This document shows, piece after piece, positions 26,117 through 34,791 of a stretch of 64,000 nucleotides of DNA (its first letter is position 1; each line of letters starts with the position of its first letter). The notes below the pieces were generated by a model that worked only from the letters and a program-made list of their open reading frames with translations, was not told the DNA's origin and did not search any database. The DNA comes from Sphingomonas gei (GTDB taxonomy: Bacteria; Pseudomonadota; Alphaproteobacteria; Sphingomonadales; Sphingomonadaceae), in assembly GCF_004792685.1 (NCBI RefSeq), contig NZ_SRXT01000001.1, forward strand, positions 1 to 64,000, given 5' to 3'. A program made the position numbers and the translations under genes.

Positions 26117-27264
26117 CGAATTCGCGCAGCTATGTTCTCGCAGCAGGCGGGACGGGGGGGCATATGGTGCCCGCCGCCGCGCTCGCGGCCGAACTGGCGA
26201 ACCGGGGGCACAAGGTTTCGCTGGTCAGCGACGATCGCGGGGTGCGCTTTCCAGGATTGTTCGACGGAATCGACACGCATGTGCTGCCTGCCGGCCGGCT
26301 GGGCGGCGGACCCCTCGGCTATCTCCGCGCGGCGGGGCGTATCATGGCGGGACGCTCGATGGCGCTGCGACTGTTCAAGGAGCTGCGTCCCGCCGCGGTG
26401 ATCGGCTTTGGCGGCTATCCGGCGCTGCCGGCGCTGCTCGCGGCGTTCCGCGCCGGCGTGCCGACGGTGATCCACGAGCAGAACGCCGTGCTGGGGCGCG
26501 TCAATCGCTTCGTCGCGGGACGCGTCAGTGCGATCGCCACGTCATATGACGAAGTCGAGCGGCTCAAATCGAGCTGGCAGCGCAAGACCCATCTGATCGG
26601 CAATCCGGTGCGCGAGGCAGTGCTCGCCTTGCGCGACCGGCCCTATCCGGTGCTCGACGAGGAGGGCATTTTTCGCGTGCTCGTCACCGGCGGCAGCCAG
26701 GGCGCCACCGTGCTGAGCCGCGTCGTGCCCGACGGACTCGCGCTGCTCCCGGTCCATTTCCGCCGCCGCCTGCAGGTCACGCACCAGGCGCGGATCGAGG
26801 ACATCGATACGGTGCGCGCGAAATATCAGGCGCACGGCATCCCCGCCGACGTCTCGACCTATATCACCGACATGCCCGAGGCGCTCGCCTGGGCGCATAT
26901 CGTCATCGCCCGCGCCGGCGCCTCGACGATCGCCGAGCTGACCGCCGCCGGCCGTCCGGCGATCCTCGTGCCGTTGCCCAGCGCGACCGACGACCACCAG
27001 ACCGCGAACGCCCGCGAGATCACCAATGCCGGCGGCGCACGGACGATCCAGCAGCGCGCGTTCACCGCGACCGAGCTCGCCAAGCAGATCCAGAAGCTCG
27101 GGCTCGACACGCAGGGGCTCGAAAACGCCGCGACCCGCGCCAAGAGCGTGGGCCGGCCGCACGCGGCGAGCGACCTTGCCGATCTCGTCGAATCGATTCA
27201 CGCCCCGACCGCACCGATCAAGATGCGGCGCGCGGCAATCCAGGGAAGGCTCGCACACGCATGA
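26113..27264 (+). CDS. murG: UDP-GlcNAc transferase MurG
   Basis: A peripheral inner-membrane GT28 enzyme converting lipid I to lipid II. The 383-residue protein has the glycine-rich [13 protein letters not shown] loop, [23 protein letters not shown], a second GGSQGA loop, [27 protein letters not shown] (read as YITDMPEAL here) and [12 protein letters not shown]. The ATG at 26113 overlaps the ftsW stop. All three G loops are intact. Confidence 0.97.
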   Translation: MTNSRSYVLAAGGTGGHMVPAAALAAELANRGHKVSLVSDDRGVRFPGLFDGIDTHVLPAGRLGGGPLGYLRAAGRIMAGRSMALRLFKELRPAAVIGFGGYPALPALLAAFRAGVPTVIHEQNAVLGRVNRFVAGRVSAIATSYDEVERLKSSWQRKTHLIGNPVREAVLALRDRPYPVLDEEGIFRVLVTGGSQGATVLSRVVPDGLALLPVHFRRRLQVTHQARIEDIDTVRAKYQAHGIPADVSTYITDMPEALAWAHIVIARAGASTIAELTAAGRPAILVPLPSATDDHQTANAREITNAGGARTIQQRAFTATELAKQIQKLGLDTQGLENAATRAKSVGRPHAASDLADLVESIHAPTAPIKMRRAAIQGRLAHA

Positions 27265-28679
27265 AGGGTGTCGCAACCGACATCGGCACGATCCATTTCG
27301 TCGGGATCGGCGGCATCGGCATGTCGGGCATCGCCGAGGTGATGCACAATCTCGGCTACAAGGTGCAGGGTTCGGACGTCGCGGAGGGCTATGTCGTGCA
27401 GGGACTGCGCGACCGCGGCATCCCGGTCGCGATCGGGCACAAGGCCGAGAATATCGGTGACGCGGCGGTAGTCGTGGTCTCCACCGCGATCGTGCGGACC
27501 AATCCCGAGGTCGAGGCCGCCTATGAGCACCGCGTGCCCGTAGTGCGTCGCGCCGAGATGCTCGCCGAGCTGATGCGGCTCAAATCCACGGTCGCGGTCG
27601 CCGGGACCCACGGCAAGACCACGACCACGTCGATGGTGGCGGCGTTGCTCGACGCGGGCGGAGTGGACCCGACCGTGATCAACGGCGGGATCATCAACCA
27701 ATATGGCTCGAACGCCCGATTAGGCGACAGCGACTGGATGGTCGTGGAAGCCGATGAAAGCGACGGCAGCTTCCTGCGCCTCGACGGCACGATCGCGGTG
27801 GTCACCAATATCGATCCCGAGCATCTCGACCATTATGGCAGCTTCGACCGCGCCAAGGACGCCTATGTCGAGTTCGTCGAGAACGTGCCTTTCTACGGGG
27901 CCGCGCTCCTCTGCCTCGATCATCCCGAAGTGCAGGCGATCATCCCGCGCGTCCGCGACCGCCGGATCGTGACCTACGGCTTCGCCGCCAGCGCCGACGT
28001 GCGCGGCGTCAACGTCACGCCGCATTCCGGAGGCAATCGCTTCGAGGCGATCATCCGCAACCGCGACGGCACCACCCGCTCGATCGAGAATATCGAGCTG
28101 CCGATGCCCGGCCGCCACAATGTTCAGAACGCGCTCGCCGCGATCGGCGTCGCGCTCGAGCTCGGCATTCCCGACGTGACGATTCAGAAGGGCTTTGCCC
28201 GCTTCGGCGGGGTCAAGCGCCGCTTCACCAAGGTCGGCGAGACGCAGGGCGTGACGGTGATCGACGATTACGGCCACCACCCGGTCGAGATTCGCGCAGT
28301 GCTATCGGCTGCGCGCGAGAGCGCCGAGGGCAGGGTGATCGCGGTGGTCCAGCCGCACCGTTATTCGCGGCTCGGCAATCTGATGGACGACTTCGCCCAG
28401 GCGTTCAACGACGCCGACATGGTGCTGGTCGCGCCGGTCTACGCCGCGGGCGAAGCGCCGGTCGAGGGTGTCGATTCGGATGTGCTGGTCGAAGGGATCA
28501 AGCGCCGCGGGCATCGTTCGGTGGCGGCGGTTGCCGATGCCGATGCATTGGCGCGGGTCTTGGCCGAGATGGCGGTGCCTGGCGATATGGTGGTGTGCCT
28601 CGGCGCGGGCGACATCACCAAATGGGCCGCGGGACTGGCGCCCGCGATCGAGCAGATCCGGCAGGAAGTCGCGGCATGA
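27261..28679 (+). CDS. murC: UDP-N-acetylmuramate--L-alanine ligase MurC
   Basis: The first Mur ligase, adding L-Ala to UDP-MurNAc. The 472-residue enzyme begins [23 protein letters not shown], followed by the ATP loop [17 protein letters not shown], the EADESDGSF motif, [43 protein letters not shown] and QPHRYSRL. It starts in the murG stop and its TGA overlaps the ATG of a 64-residue ORF instead of murB. Confidence 0.98.
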   Translation: MKGVATDIGTIHFVGIGGIGMSGIAEVMHNLGYKVQGSDVAEGYVVQGLRDRGIPVAIGHKAENIGDAAVVVVSTAIVRTNPEVEAAYEHRVPVVRRAEMLAELMRLKSTVAVAGTHGKTTTTSMVAALLDAGGVDPTVINGGIINQYGSNARLGDSDWMVVEADESDGSFLRLDGTIAVVTNIDPEHLDHYGSFDRAKDAYVEFVENVPFYGAALLCLDHPEVQAIIPRVRDRRIVTYGFAASADVRGVNVTPHSGGNRFEAIIRNRDGTTRSIENIELPMPGRHNVQNALAAIGVALELGIPDVTIQKGFARFGGVKRRFTKVGETQGVTVIDDYGHHPVEIRAVLSAARESAEGRVIAVVQPHRYSRLGNLMDDFAQAFNDADMVLVAPVYAAGEAPVEGVDSDVLVEGIKRRGHRSVAAVADADALARVLAEMAVPGDMVVCLGAGDITKWAAGLAPAIEQIRQEVAA

Positions 28680-28870
28680 GCGACTGGTTCTCCACCGCGG
28701 TCGAGATGCAGCGCGAGATTCTCCGCGCGCAAAAGGCGCAGATCGACGCCGCGCAGAAGATGCTCGATGCGGGCAAACAGATGAGCGCGCTGCAGCAAGC
28801 GGGACAAAAGGCGGCCGAGGCCAACCTCGCGGCGTGGAAGCAATGGTCCAAATTGTGGGGCTGGAAGTGA
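28676..28870 (+). CDS. 64-residue helical hypothetical protein in the dcw cluster
   Basis: Starts with an ATG overlapping the murC stop, so it is very likely translated. The 64 residues contain no hydrophobic segment. The central region [20 protein letters not shown] followed by [20 protein letters not shown] is strongly amphipathic helix or coiled coil, and the C-terminus is Trp-rich ([13 protein letters not shown]), which might touch membrane. This resembles very short phasin-like helices, but no family is assigned. It could be a small adaptor of the cell-wall machinery. Confidence 0.7.
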   Translation: MSDWFSTAVEMQREILRAQKAQIDAAQKMLDAGKQMSALQQAGQKAAEANLAAWKQWSKLWGWK

Positions 28871-28887
28871 GCCGGGCAACCCACACC

Positions 28888-28976
28888 CCGTTCGCCCTGA
28901 GCTTGTCGAAGGGCCGTTCTCCTCTTTCTTCGTGGCCGCTTGAAGAACCGTGCTTCGACAAGCTCAGCACGAACGG
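28888..28976. repeat. Inverted pair of a sphingomonad interspersed repeat
   Basis: The unit CCGTTCGCCCTGAGCTTGTC (28888 on) and its inverted partner ending in CAAGCTCAGCACGAACGG (to 28976) flank a 31-bp spacer. The unit, containing GAGCTTGTCGAAG, is a widespread intergenic repeat in sphingomonads. It fills the murB leader. A truncated relative (CTTCGACAAG) occurs near 36740. Confidence 0.75.
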
Positions 28977-29009
28977 GGAGAGGGAATCCCCACGGCTGCG
29001 GGCGCTCAA

Positions 29010-29909
29010 ATGAGCGTCTGCTACGCGCTTCCGCCCGTTCGCGGAAAATTGACGCACGGCGCCCCGCTGGCGCCGCTCGTGTGGTTCAAGAGCGGCGGCG
29101 CGGCGGAATGGCTGTTCGAGCCGGCCGATGTCGATGATCTCAGCAATTTCCTGTTTGCGCTCGATCCCGCCGTGCCGGTCATGGGGCTGGGATTGGGATC
29201 GAACATGATCGTGCGTGACGGCGGCGTGCCGGGCGTGGTGGTGCGGCTCGGCAAGGTCTTTGCGAGCGTCGAGCCGGTCGATTCGACCACGCTGCGCTGC
29301 GGCGGGGGCGCGTCGGGCATCCTGGTTTCTTCCAAGGCGCGCGACGCGGGAATCGGCGGCGTGGAATTTCTGCGCTCGATCCCGGGGACGGTCGGCGGTT
29401 TCGTGCGAATGAACGGCGGCGCTTATGGCCGCGAGACCAAGGACGTGCTGGTCGATTGCGAAGTGGTCCTGCGCACCGGGGAGCGCCGGACCCTGAGCGC
29501 CGCCGATCTCGGCTACACCTATCGGCACAGCGAATTGCCCAGCGGCGCGATCGTGATCAGCGCGACCTTTCGCGGACATGTCGACGCGCCCGCGGCCATA
29601 CAGATCGAAATGGATCGCATCGCCGCCGCGCGCGAGGAATCGCAGCCGCTCCGCTCCAAGACGGGCGGCTCGACCTTCAAAAACCCCGAGGGCCACAAGG
29701 CCTGGGCGCTGATCGACGCGGCCGGATGCCGCGGCTTGCGGCGGGGCGATGCACAAGTCAGCGAAAAACACTGCAATTTCCTGCTCAATCTGGGCAATGC
29801 GGCCTCGGCCGACATCGAGGCGCTGGGCGAAGAGGTCCGCGCCAAGGTGATGGCGCAGTCCGGTGTCGCACTGGAATGGGAAATTCAGCGGGTGGGGGTG
29901 GACAAGTGA
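29010..29909 (+). CDS. murB: UDP-N-acetylenolpyruvoylglucosamine reductase MurB
   Basis: An FAD enzyme reducing UDP-GlcNAc-enolpyruvate to UDP-MurNAc. The 299-residue protein is of the short MurB type. Signatures are WFKSGGAAEWLFEP, VMGLGLGSNMIVRDGG, GVEFLRSIPGTVGGFVRMNGGAYG, the catalytic region SKTGGSTFKNPEGHKAWALIDAAG and SEKHCNFLLN. The ATG at 29010 is the first that follows the repeat pair and has the expected N-terminus; an in-frame upstream start would read through the repeat. Confidence 0.96.
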   Translation: MSVCYALPPVRGKLTHGAPLAPLVWFKSGGAAEWLFEPADVDDLSNFLFALDPAVPVMGLGLGSNMIVRDGGVPGVVVRLGKVFASVEPVDSTTLRCGGGASGILVSSKARDAGIGGVEFLRSIPGTVGGFVRMNGGAYGRETKDVLVDCEVVLRTGERRTLSAADLGYTYRHSELPSGAIVISATFRGHVDAPAAIQIEMDRIAAAREESQPLRSKTGGSTFKNPEGHKAWALIDAAGCRGLRRGDAQVSEKHCNFLLNLGNAASADIEALGEEVRAKVMAQSGVALEWEIQRVGVDK

Positions 29910-29920
29910 GTTTCTTTTTC

Positions 29921-30024
29921 TGTTCCCCGGCGAAGGCCGGGGCCCAGCCCTCCAACAAGCTCGTGCGCGGTAGCGCATTCGGCGCTGCGCGCCGAGCCTG
30001 GGCCCCGGCCTTCGCCGGGGAACA
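29921..30024. repeat. Inverted pair of a GC-rich interspersed repeat before ddl
   Basis: TGTTCCCCGGCGAAGGCCGG (29921 on) and its inverted complement GGCCTTCGCCGGGGAACA (ending 30024) form 27-bp arms about 50 bases apart. The whole could fold as a long hairpin in the dcw message. A decayed relative lies at 58878-58953. Confidence 0.8.
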
Positions 30025-30030
30025 GTGAAA

Positions 30031-30954
30031 ATGTCAATCTTACCCCTCCACATCGCCGTTCTCATGGGCGGATGGTCCGCAGAGCGCGAGGTTTCGCTGA
30101 TGTCGGGCAACGGCGTCGCCGACGCGCTCGAAAGCCTCGGACACCGGGTCAGCCGGGTCGACATGGAGCGTGACGTTGCTGTCAGGCTCGCCGCGCTCAA
30201 CCCCGATCTCGTGTTCAACGCGCTTCATGGCACTCCCGGGGAGGACGGCGCCGTTCAAGGCATGCTCGACCTGATGGGGCTCAAATACACCCATTCGGGT
30301 CTCGTCACCTCGGTGATCGCGATCGACAAGCAGCTCACCAAACAGGCGCTGGTGCCCCACGGCATTCCGATGCCCGGCGGGCGCATGGTGCGCAGCGAGG
30401 AATTGTACGAGCGCGATCCGCTGCCGCGGCCTTATGTGCTCAAGCCGGTCAACGAAGGCTCGTCGGTCGGTGTCGCGATCGTCACTGCCGAGGGCAATTA
30501 CGGCAATCCGATCGGCCGCGACGTCCAGGGCCCATGGCAGGAATTCGAGGAACTCCTCGCCGAACCCTTCATCCGCGGGCGTGAACTGACCACTGCGGTG
30601 CTCGGCGATCAGGCGCTCGGCGTGACCGAGCTCAAGCCGCGCAACGGCTTCTACGATTACGACGCCAAATATACCGACGGACTGACCGAGCACGTCTTCC
30701 CCGCCGACATCCCCGACGATGTTGCCCACGCCTGCAAGCGGATCGCGCTCGATGCGCACCGGCTGCTCGGCTGCAAGGGCTGCTCGCGTTCGGATTTCCG
30801 CTGGGACGACAGCCAAGGCACCGACGGACTGTTCCTGCTCGAGGTCAACACCCAGCCCGGGATGACCCCGCTCAGCCTCGTTCCCGAGCAGGCGCGGCAT
30901 CTCGGCATTTCCTATGCCGAACTGGTCCAGCGTATCGTGGACGAGGCGCTTTGA
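30031..30954 (+). CDS. ddl: D-alanine--D-alanine ligase
   Basis: An ATP-grasp enzyme making the D-Ala-D-Ala used by MurF. The 307-residue protein has LHIAVLMGGWSAEREVSLMSG, FNALHGTPGEDGAVQGMLDL, the ATP-grasp core PYVLKPVNEGSSVGV, GRELTTAVLGD, RSDFRWD, and the metal-binding LEVNTQPGMTPLSLVPEQA. A GTG at 30025, within the repeat arm, is an alternative start; the ATG at 30031 is preferred. The stop overlaps the ftsQ start (TTGA). Confidence 0.96.
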   Translation: MSILPLHIAVLMGGWSAEREVSLMSGNGVADALESLGHRVSRVDMERDVAVRLAALNPDLVFNALHGTPGEDGAVQGMLDLMGLKYTHSGLVTSVIAIDKQLTKQALVPHGIPMPGGRMVRSEELYERDPLPRPYVLKPVNEGSSVGVAIVTAEGNYGNPIGRDVQGPWQEFEELLAEPFIRGRELTTAVLGDQALGVTELKPRNGFYDYDAKYTDGLTEHVFPADIPDDVAHACKRIALDAHRLLGCKGCSRSDFRWDDSQGTDGLFLLEVNTQPGMTPLSLVPEQARHLGISYAELVQRIVDEAL

Positions 30955-31850
30955 GCCGGAGCCCCACCCAGCGCACCGCGACCCGGCGCGGCGCGACGCC
31001 GAAGAAGCGCAAGCCCAATTCGCGCCGGCCCAAGCGCCCGAGCCTGCTCGACCAGGCCGTCGCCGCGCTGCCGTTCAGCCAGGCGACGCTCACCCGCATC
31101 GCGACGTGGAGCATCGTCGGCACCGTCGGCGCGGTGGCGCTCGCCATTGCCACCTGGTTCGGGATCCCTGCGGCAACCGGCGTCGCAGTGGCCGACGTGG
31201 TCGGCGAAGTCGGGTTCAAGGTCGACGAGATCCAGATCGACGGGCTCAAGCGGATGGATCGCGACACGGTGTTCCGCCAGGCGCTCGACCAGAACTCATT
31301 GGCGATGCCGCTCGTCGATATCGCCGGCGTGCGCGAACGGCTGCTCAAATATCCCTGGGTGAAGGACGCGCGCGTCTCGCGCCGGCTGCCCAATACGCTG
31401 CGTATCTTCATCATCGAGCGCGAGCCGGCGGCGATCTGGCAGAGCCATGGCCAATTGATGCTGGTCGACCCGACCGGGGTGCCTCTCGAGCCGGTATCGA
31501 CCGACGCGATGCCCGATCTGCCGCTGTTGGTGGGCGAGGGCGCCAATGCGCAGGAGCCGGCGCGGCGGAAACTGCTCGACGGCGTGCCGTCGATCAAGCC
31601 TCTGGTCAAGGCGGCGACCTGGGTCGGCAATCGCCGCTGGGACCTGACCTTCACCACCGGGGAGAAGCTCCAGCTTCCGGAAGGCGAGGAGGAAGCGGCT
31701 AAGTCCTTACGCAAATTCGCAGAGTTGGATGCGGCGCAGGGTCTGCTAAGGAAGGGAACGATCCGCTTCGACATGCGCGTTCCGGGGAATATGGTGATGC
31801 AGCGGCCGTTGGGGCAGGCGGCGGCGACCAGCGTTGAGACAGGGGAATAG
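30951..31850 (+). CDS. ftsQ: Cell division protein FtsQ
   Basis: A bitopic divisome protein of 299 residues that recruits FtsB/FtsL. There is an Arg/Lys-rich cytoplasmic N-terminus (1-45), a transmembrane helix at about 51-72 (TWSIVGTVGAVALAIATWFG), a POTRA domain at about 85-155 (FKVDEIQIDGLKRMDRDTVF, PWVKDARVSRRLPNTLRIFIIEREP) and the FtsQ domain (VDPTGVPLE, RRWDLTFTTGEKLQLPEG). The start is a TTG overlapping the ddl stop. ftsA follows after three bases. Confidence 0.93.
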   Translation: MSRSPTQRTATRRGATPKKRKPNSRRPKRPSLLDQAVAALPFSQATLTRIATWSIVGTVGAVALAIATWFGIPAATGVAVADVVGEVGFKVDEIQIDGLKRMDRDTVFRQALDQNSLAMPLVDIAGVRERLLKYPWVKDARVSRRLPNTLRIFIIEREPAAIWQSHGQLMLVDPTGVPLEPVSTDAMPDLPLLVGEGANAQEPARRKLLDGVPSIKPLVKAATWVGNRRWDLTFTTGEKLQLPEGEEEAAKSLRKFAELDAAQGLLRKGTIRFDMRVPGNMVMQRPLGQAAATSVETGE

Positions 31851-31853
31851 ACG

Positions 31854-33116
31854 ATGGCCAAAGTTGTACCCGAAGGGTTGATCACGGCGCTCGACGTCGG
31901 ATCCTCGAAAGTCTCCGCGCTGATCGCGCAGCGCACCGATGACGGCCATCTCGTCGTGCTCGGCACCGGCCAGCGCGAGAGCCGCGGCGTCAAGCGCGGT
32001 TATGTCGCCGACATGCACGCCACCGAACTCGCGATCCGCGAGGCGGTCGAGCAGGCCGAACGCATCGCCGGCACCAATATCGAGGATGTCTGGGTCAGCT
32101 TCTCGGCGGGCGGGCTGCACTCCGATGTTGTCAAGCTCGAGGCCGATCTCGGCGGCCATCGCGTCGAGCAGAGCGATATCGACGAATTGCTCAAGGCCGG
32201 CCGCGACGCGATCGATCCGCAGGGCAAGATGGTGCTCCATGCCCAGCCGACCTGCTACACGATCGACGGGCTCGCCGGAGTCAAGCGCCCGCTCGGGCTG
32301 CACGCCGACCGGCTCGGCATCGACATCCATGTCGTCTCGACCGAGGGTTCGCCGGTGCGCAATCTCGATCTGTGTGTCCGTTCGGCGCATCTCGAGGTTC
32401 GCTCGATCATCGCGGCGCCGGTGGCGACGGGCCTCGCCTGCCTGACCGACGAGGAGCGCGAGTTGGGCGTCGCATTGGTCGAGATCGGGGCGGGGGTGAC
32501 CAACGTCTCGGTATTCGCCGGCGGCGTGCTTGCCGGGCTCGCCTCGATTGCGATGGGCTCGTCCGACATCACCGACGACATCGCCTCGGCGTTCGGCACC
32601 GCGCGGACCTGGGCCGAGCGGACGAAATGCTTCCACGGCTCGGCGAACCTGAGCCCGCGCGACAATCACGAGATGATCGACGTCCAGCCGGCGATCCCCG
32701 ACGACGGCGCCGAAGGCCCGCGCATCACCAAGGCGCAGCTCAATGCCACAATTCGACAACGCCTCGAACGCCTAATGACCGAGATCCAGAAGGAACTTCG
32801 GAAGCTCGGCTTCCAGGATCCGATCGGCCGCCAGATCGTGCTCACCGGCGGCGGCGCCGAGCTGAAGGGCATCGCCGATTATGCCCAGCAGTCGCTCGGC
32901 AATGCGGTCCGCATCGGACGTCCGAAGGGGTTGATCGCGCTTCCCGAGGCGCATGCGGGGCCGGCCTTTGCTACGCTCGCGGGCCTTGCGCGGTTCGCTG
33001 CGGCGGATCCGATCGACTTGCGTGCGCTCGAACCTTCGAGCCAGCAGATCGTTACCAAGGCGAGCCCGGGCGCGGTTCTTCAGCGGTTGATGGCGGCGTT
33101 CCGGTCGAATTATTAA
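31854..33116 (+). CDS. ftsA: Cell division protein FtsA
   Basis: An actin-like ATPase that anchors FtsZ filaments to the membrane. The 420-residue protein shows LITALDVGSSKVSALIAQ, GVKRGYVADMHATELAIREAVEQAE, the 1C domain region, ALVEIGAGVTNVSVFAGG, and ILTGGGAELKGIADYAQ (read as VLTGGGAEL). The C-terminal amphipathic helix LQRLMAAFRSNY fits the membrane-targeting sequence. The gene is followed by a 110-bp gap, which probably contains a separate ftsZ promoter. Confidence 0.97.
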   Translation: MAKVVPEGLITALDVGSSKVSALIAQRTDDGHLVVLGTGQRESRGVKRGYVADMHATELAIREAVEQAERIAGTNIEDVWVSFSAGGLHSDVVKLEADLGGHRVEQSDIDELLKAGRDAIDPQGKMVLHAQPTCYTIDGLAGVKRPLGLHADRLGIDIHVVSTEGSPVRNLDLCVRSAHLEVRSIIAAPVATGLACLTDEERELGVALVEIGAGVTNVSVFAGGVLAGLASIAMGSSDITDDIASAFGTARTWAERTKCFHGSANLSPRDNHEMIDVQPAIPDDGAEGPRITKAQLNATIRQRLERLMTEIQKELRKLGFQDPIGRQIVLTGGGAELKGIADYAQQSLGNAVRIGRPKGLIALPEAHAGPAFATLAGLARFAAADPIDLRALEPSSQQIVTKASPGAVLQRLMAAFRSNY

Positions 33117-33226
33117 AGAAATACGACGGGCGGCTCGCTTTCCGCTAGAGTCGCCTGCAGCCATAGTGCATCAAAGCGTTCAACGGTGCCGTCCCCGTGC
33201 GATGGCGGCGCCAGGGAGATTAAGGA

Positions 33227-34702
33227 ATGAGCATCGAATTTCTTCCGGCTGACGTCGACGAGCTGACCCCCAAGATCACCGTAATCGGTGTCGGTGGCGC
33301 GGGTGGCAATGCGATCGCCAACATGATCCGCGCTGATGTGCAGGGGGTTGAGTTCCTCGTCGCCAACACTGATGCGCAGGCACTCAAGCAGTCGTCCGCC
33401 GGGCATCGCATCCAACTCGGCGCGAAGATCACCCAGGGCCTCGGTGCCGGGTCGCGTCCCGAAATCGGCCGCGCTGCTGCCGAGGAGACGATCGACCAGG
33501 TCCAGAAGGCGCTGGAAGGCGCGCATATGTGCTTCATCGCCGCGGGCATGGGCGGCGGCACGGGCACCGGCGCGGCGCCGGTGATCGCCAAGGCCGCGCG
33601 CGACATGGGCATCCTCACCGTCGGCGTCGTCACCAAGCCGTTCGCCTTCGAAGGCCGTCGTCGCCAGCAATCGGCCGATGCCGGCATCGAAGAGCTGCAG
33701 AAGTACGTCGATACGCTGATCGTCATCCCCAACCAGAACCTCTTCCTGATCGCGAACGCCAACACGACGTTCAAGCAGGCGTTCGAGATGGCCGACGAAG
33801 TCCTCCAGCAGGGCGTTCGCGGGATCACCGACCTGATGGTCATGCCGGGCCTGATCAACCTCGACTTCGCCGACGTCCGTTCGGTGATGCAGGAGATGGG
33901 CAAGGCGATGATGGGCACCGGCGAGGCCGATGGCGACGATCGTGCGCTGATCGCCGCGCAGAAGGCGATCGCCAATCCGCTGCTCGACGGCGTTTCGATG
34001 AACGGCGCGAAGGGCGTGATCGTCTCGATCACCGGCGGCGAGGATATGCGGCTTCTCGAAGTCGACGAAGCTGCGAACCATATCCGCGAATTGGTCGATC
34101 CCGACGCCAACATCATCTGGGGCTCGGCGTTCAATCCTGACCTCGAAGGCAAGATTCGCGTGTCGGTCGTCGCGACCGGAATCGATGCCGATGCGCAGGC
34201 CCGCGCCACGCCGGCAATCGAACAGCCGCGCGTCTTCTCCTTCGCGACTCCGCGCCGCGGCGCCGCTGCTGCGGCGTCCGAGCCCGCGTCGCCTGCGGCG
34301 GAACCTGGCTTCTCGGAGCCGAGCTATGCCGCCGAGGAAGCGCCGGAGCTGGCATCGGAGCCGTTCGAGCTCGAGGCGCCTGACGCGATCGCGCCCGAGC
34401 CGGCAACAAGCTACGAGGATGCCAGTGACCCGGATGAGCTGCTTCTCGGCGAAGCGAGCGCGGTACCACTCGAGGCACCCGAGTCAGAGGCGGCACCTGC
34501 TCCCGAGCTCACCAGCCGTCGCCGCTGGCTGACCGGCGGTGGCGATGAAGAGCCTGCACCCGAGGCCAAGCCCGCGGGCCGCCGCGCCGGCGGCACCTTG
34601 TTCGAGCGGATGGCCTCGCGCGGCGCGGCAAAGGCGCCCGAAGACGACGACAAGGATCCGCTCGATATCCCGCGGTTTTTGCGCAGCCAGAACAACCAAT
34701 AG
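33227..34702 (+). CDS. ftsZ: Cell division protein FtsZ
   Basis: The tubulin-like GTPase that forms the Z-ring. The 491-residue protein has the nucleotide loop [13 protein letters not shown], the tubulin signature [11 protein letters not shown] (109-115), the T7 loop [11 protein letters not shown] and ATGIDA. After residue 320 comes a long acidic, Ala/Pro-rich disordered linker of about 150 residues, as in other alphaproteobacteria. The conserved C-terminal peptide [12 protein letters not shown] binds FtsA and other partners. The ribosome binding site is AAGGA just before the ATG. A GANTC site lies at 33148-33152 upstream. Confidence 0.98.
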   Translation: MSIEFLPADVDELTPKITVIGVGGAGGNAIANMIRADVQGVEFLVANTDAQALKQSSAGHRIQLGAKITQGLGAGSRPEIGRAAAEETIDQVQKALEGAHMCFIAAGMGGGTGTGAAPVIAKAARDMGILTVGVVTKPFAFEGRRRQQSADAGIEELQKYVDTLIVIPNQNLFLIANANTTFKQAFEMADEVLQQGVRGITDLMVMPGLINLDFADVRSVMQEMGKAMMGTGEADGDDRALIAAQKAIANPLLDGVSMNGAKGVIVSITGGEDMRLLEVDEAANHIRELVDPDANIIWGSAFNPDLEGKIRVSVVATGIDADAQARATPAIEQPRVFSFATPRRGAAAAASEPASPAAEPGFSEPSYAAEEAPELASEPFELEAPDAIAPEPATSYEDASDPDELLLGEASAVPLEAPESEAAPAPELTSRRRWLTGGGDEEPAPEAKPAGRRAGGTLFERMASRGAAKAPEDDDKDPLDIPRFLRSQNNQ

Positions 34703-34708
34703 GCATTC

Positions 34709-34746
34709 GTCGCCGGCGGCTCTCGCTTCGGCGAGGCCCCGGCGAC
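34709..34746 (+). terminator. Hairpin with TTCG tetraloop after ftsZ, probable dcw terminator
   Basis: The outer arms GTCGCCGG/CCGGCGAC and inner arms CTCGC/GCGAG around a TTCG loop form a stable stem-loop seven bases after the ftsZ stop. There is no T-run, so it may stabilise the mRNA 3' end or act with Rho. A second small hairpin, ATTGGC-GGTTCA-GCCAAT, follows at 34752-34769. Confidence 0.55.
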
Positions 34747-34791
34747 GCGTCATTGGCGGTTCAGCCAATGGCGTGTCTGGCTGATCGCTTG

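Noticed and set aside
28302..30218. A 638-codon minus-strand open frame across murC, murB and ddl
   Set aside because: It crosses three real genes and two repeat pairs on the opposite strand and shows no known domain.
33148..33152. GANTC (CcrM methylation) site before ftsZ
   Set aside because: CcrM control of ftsZ is known in Caulobacter, but a single 5-bp degenerate site is expected by chance, so it is not reported as a finding.
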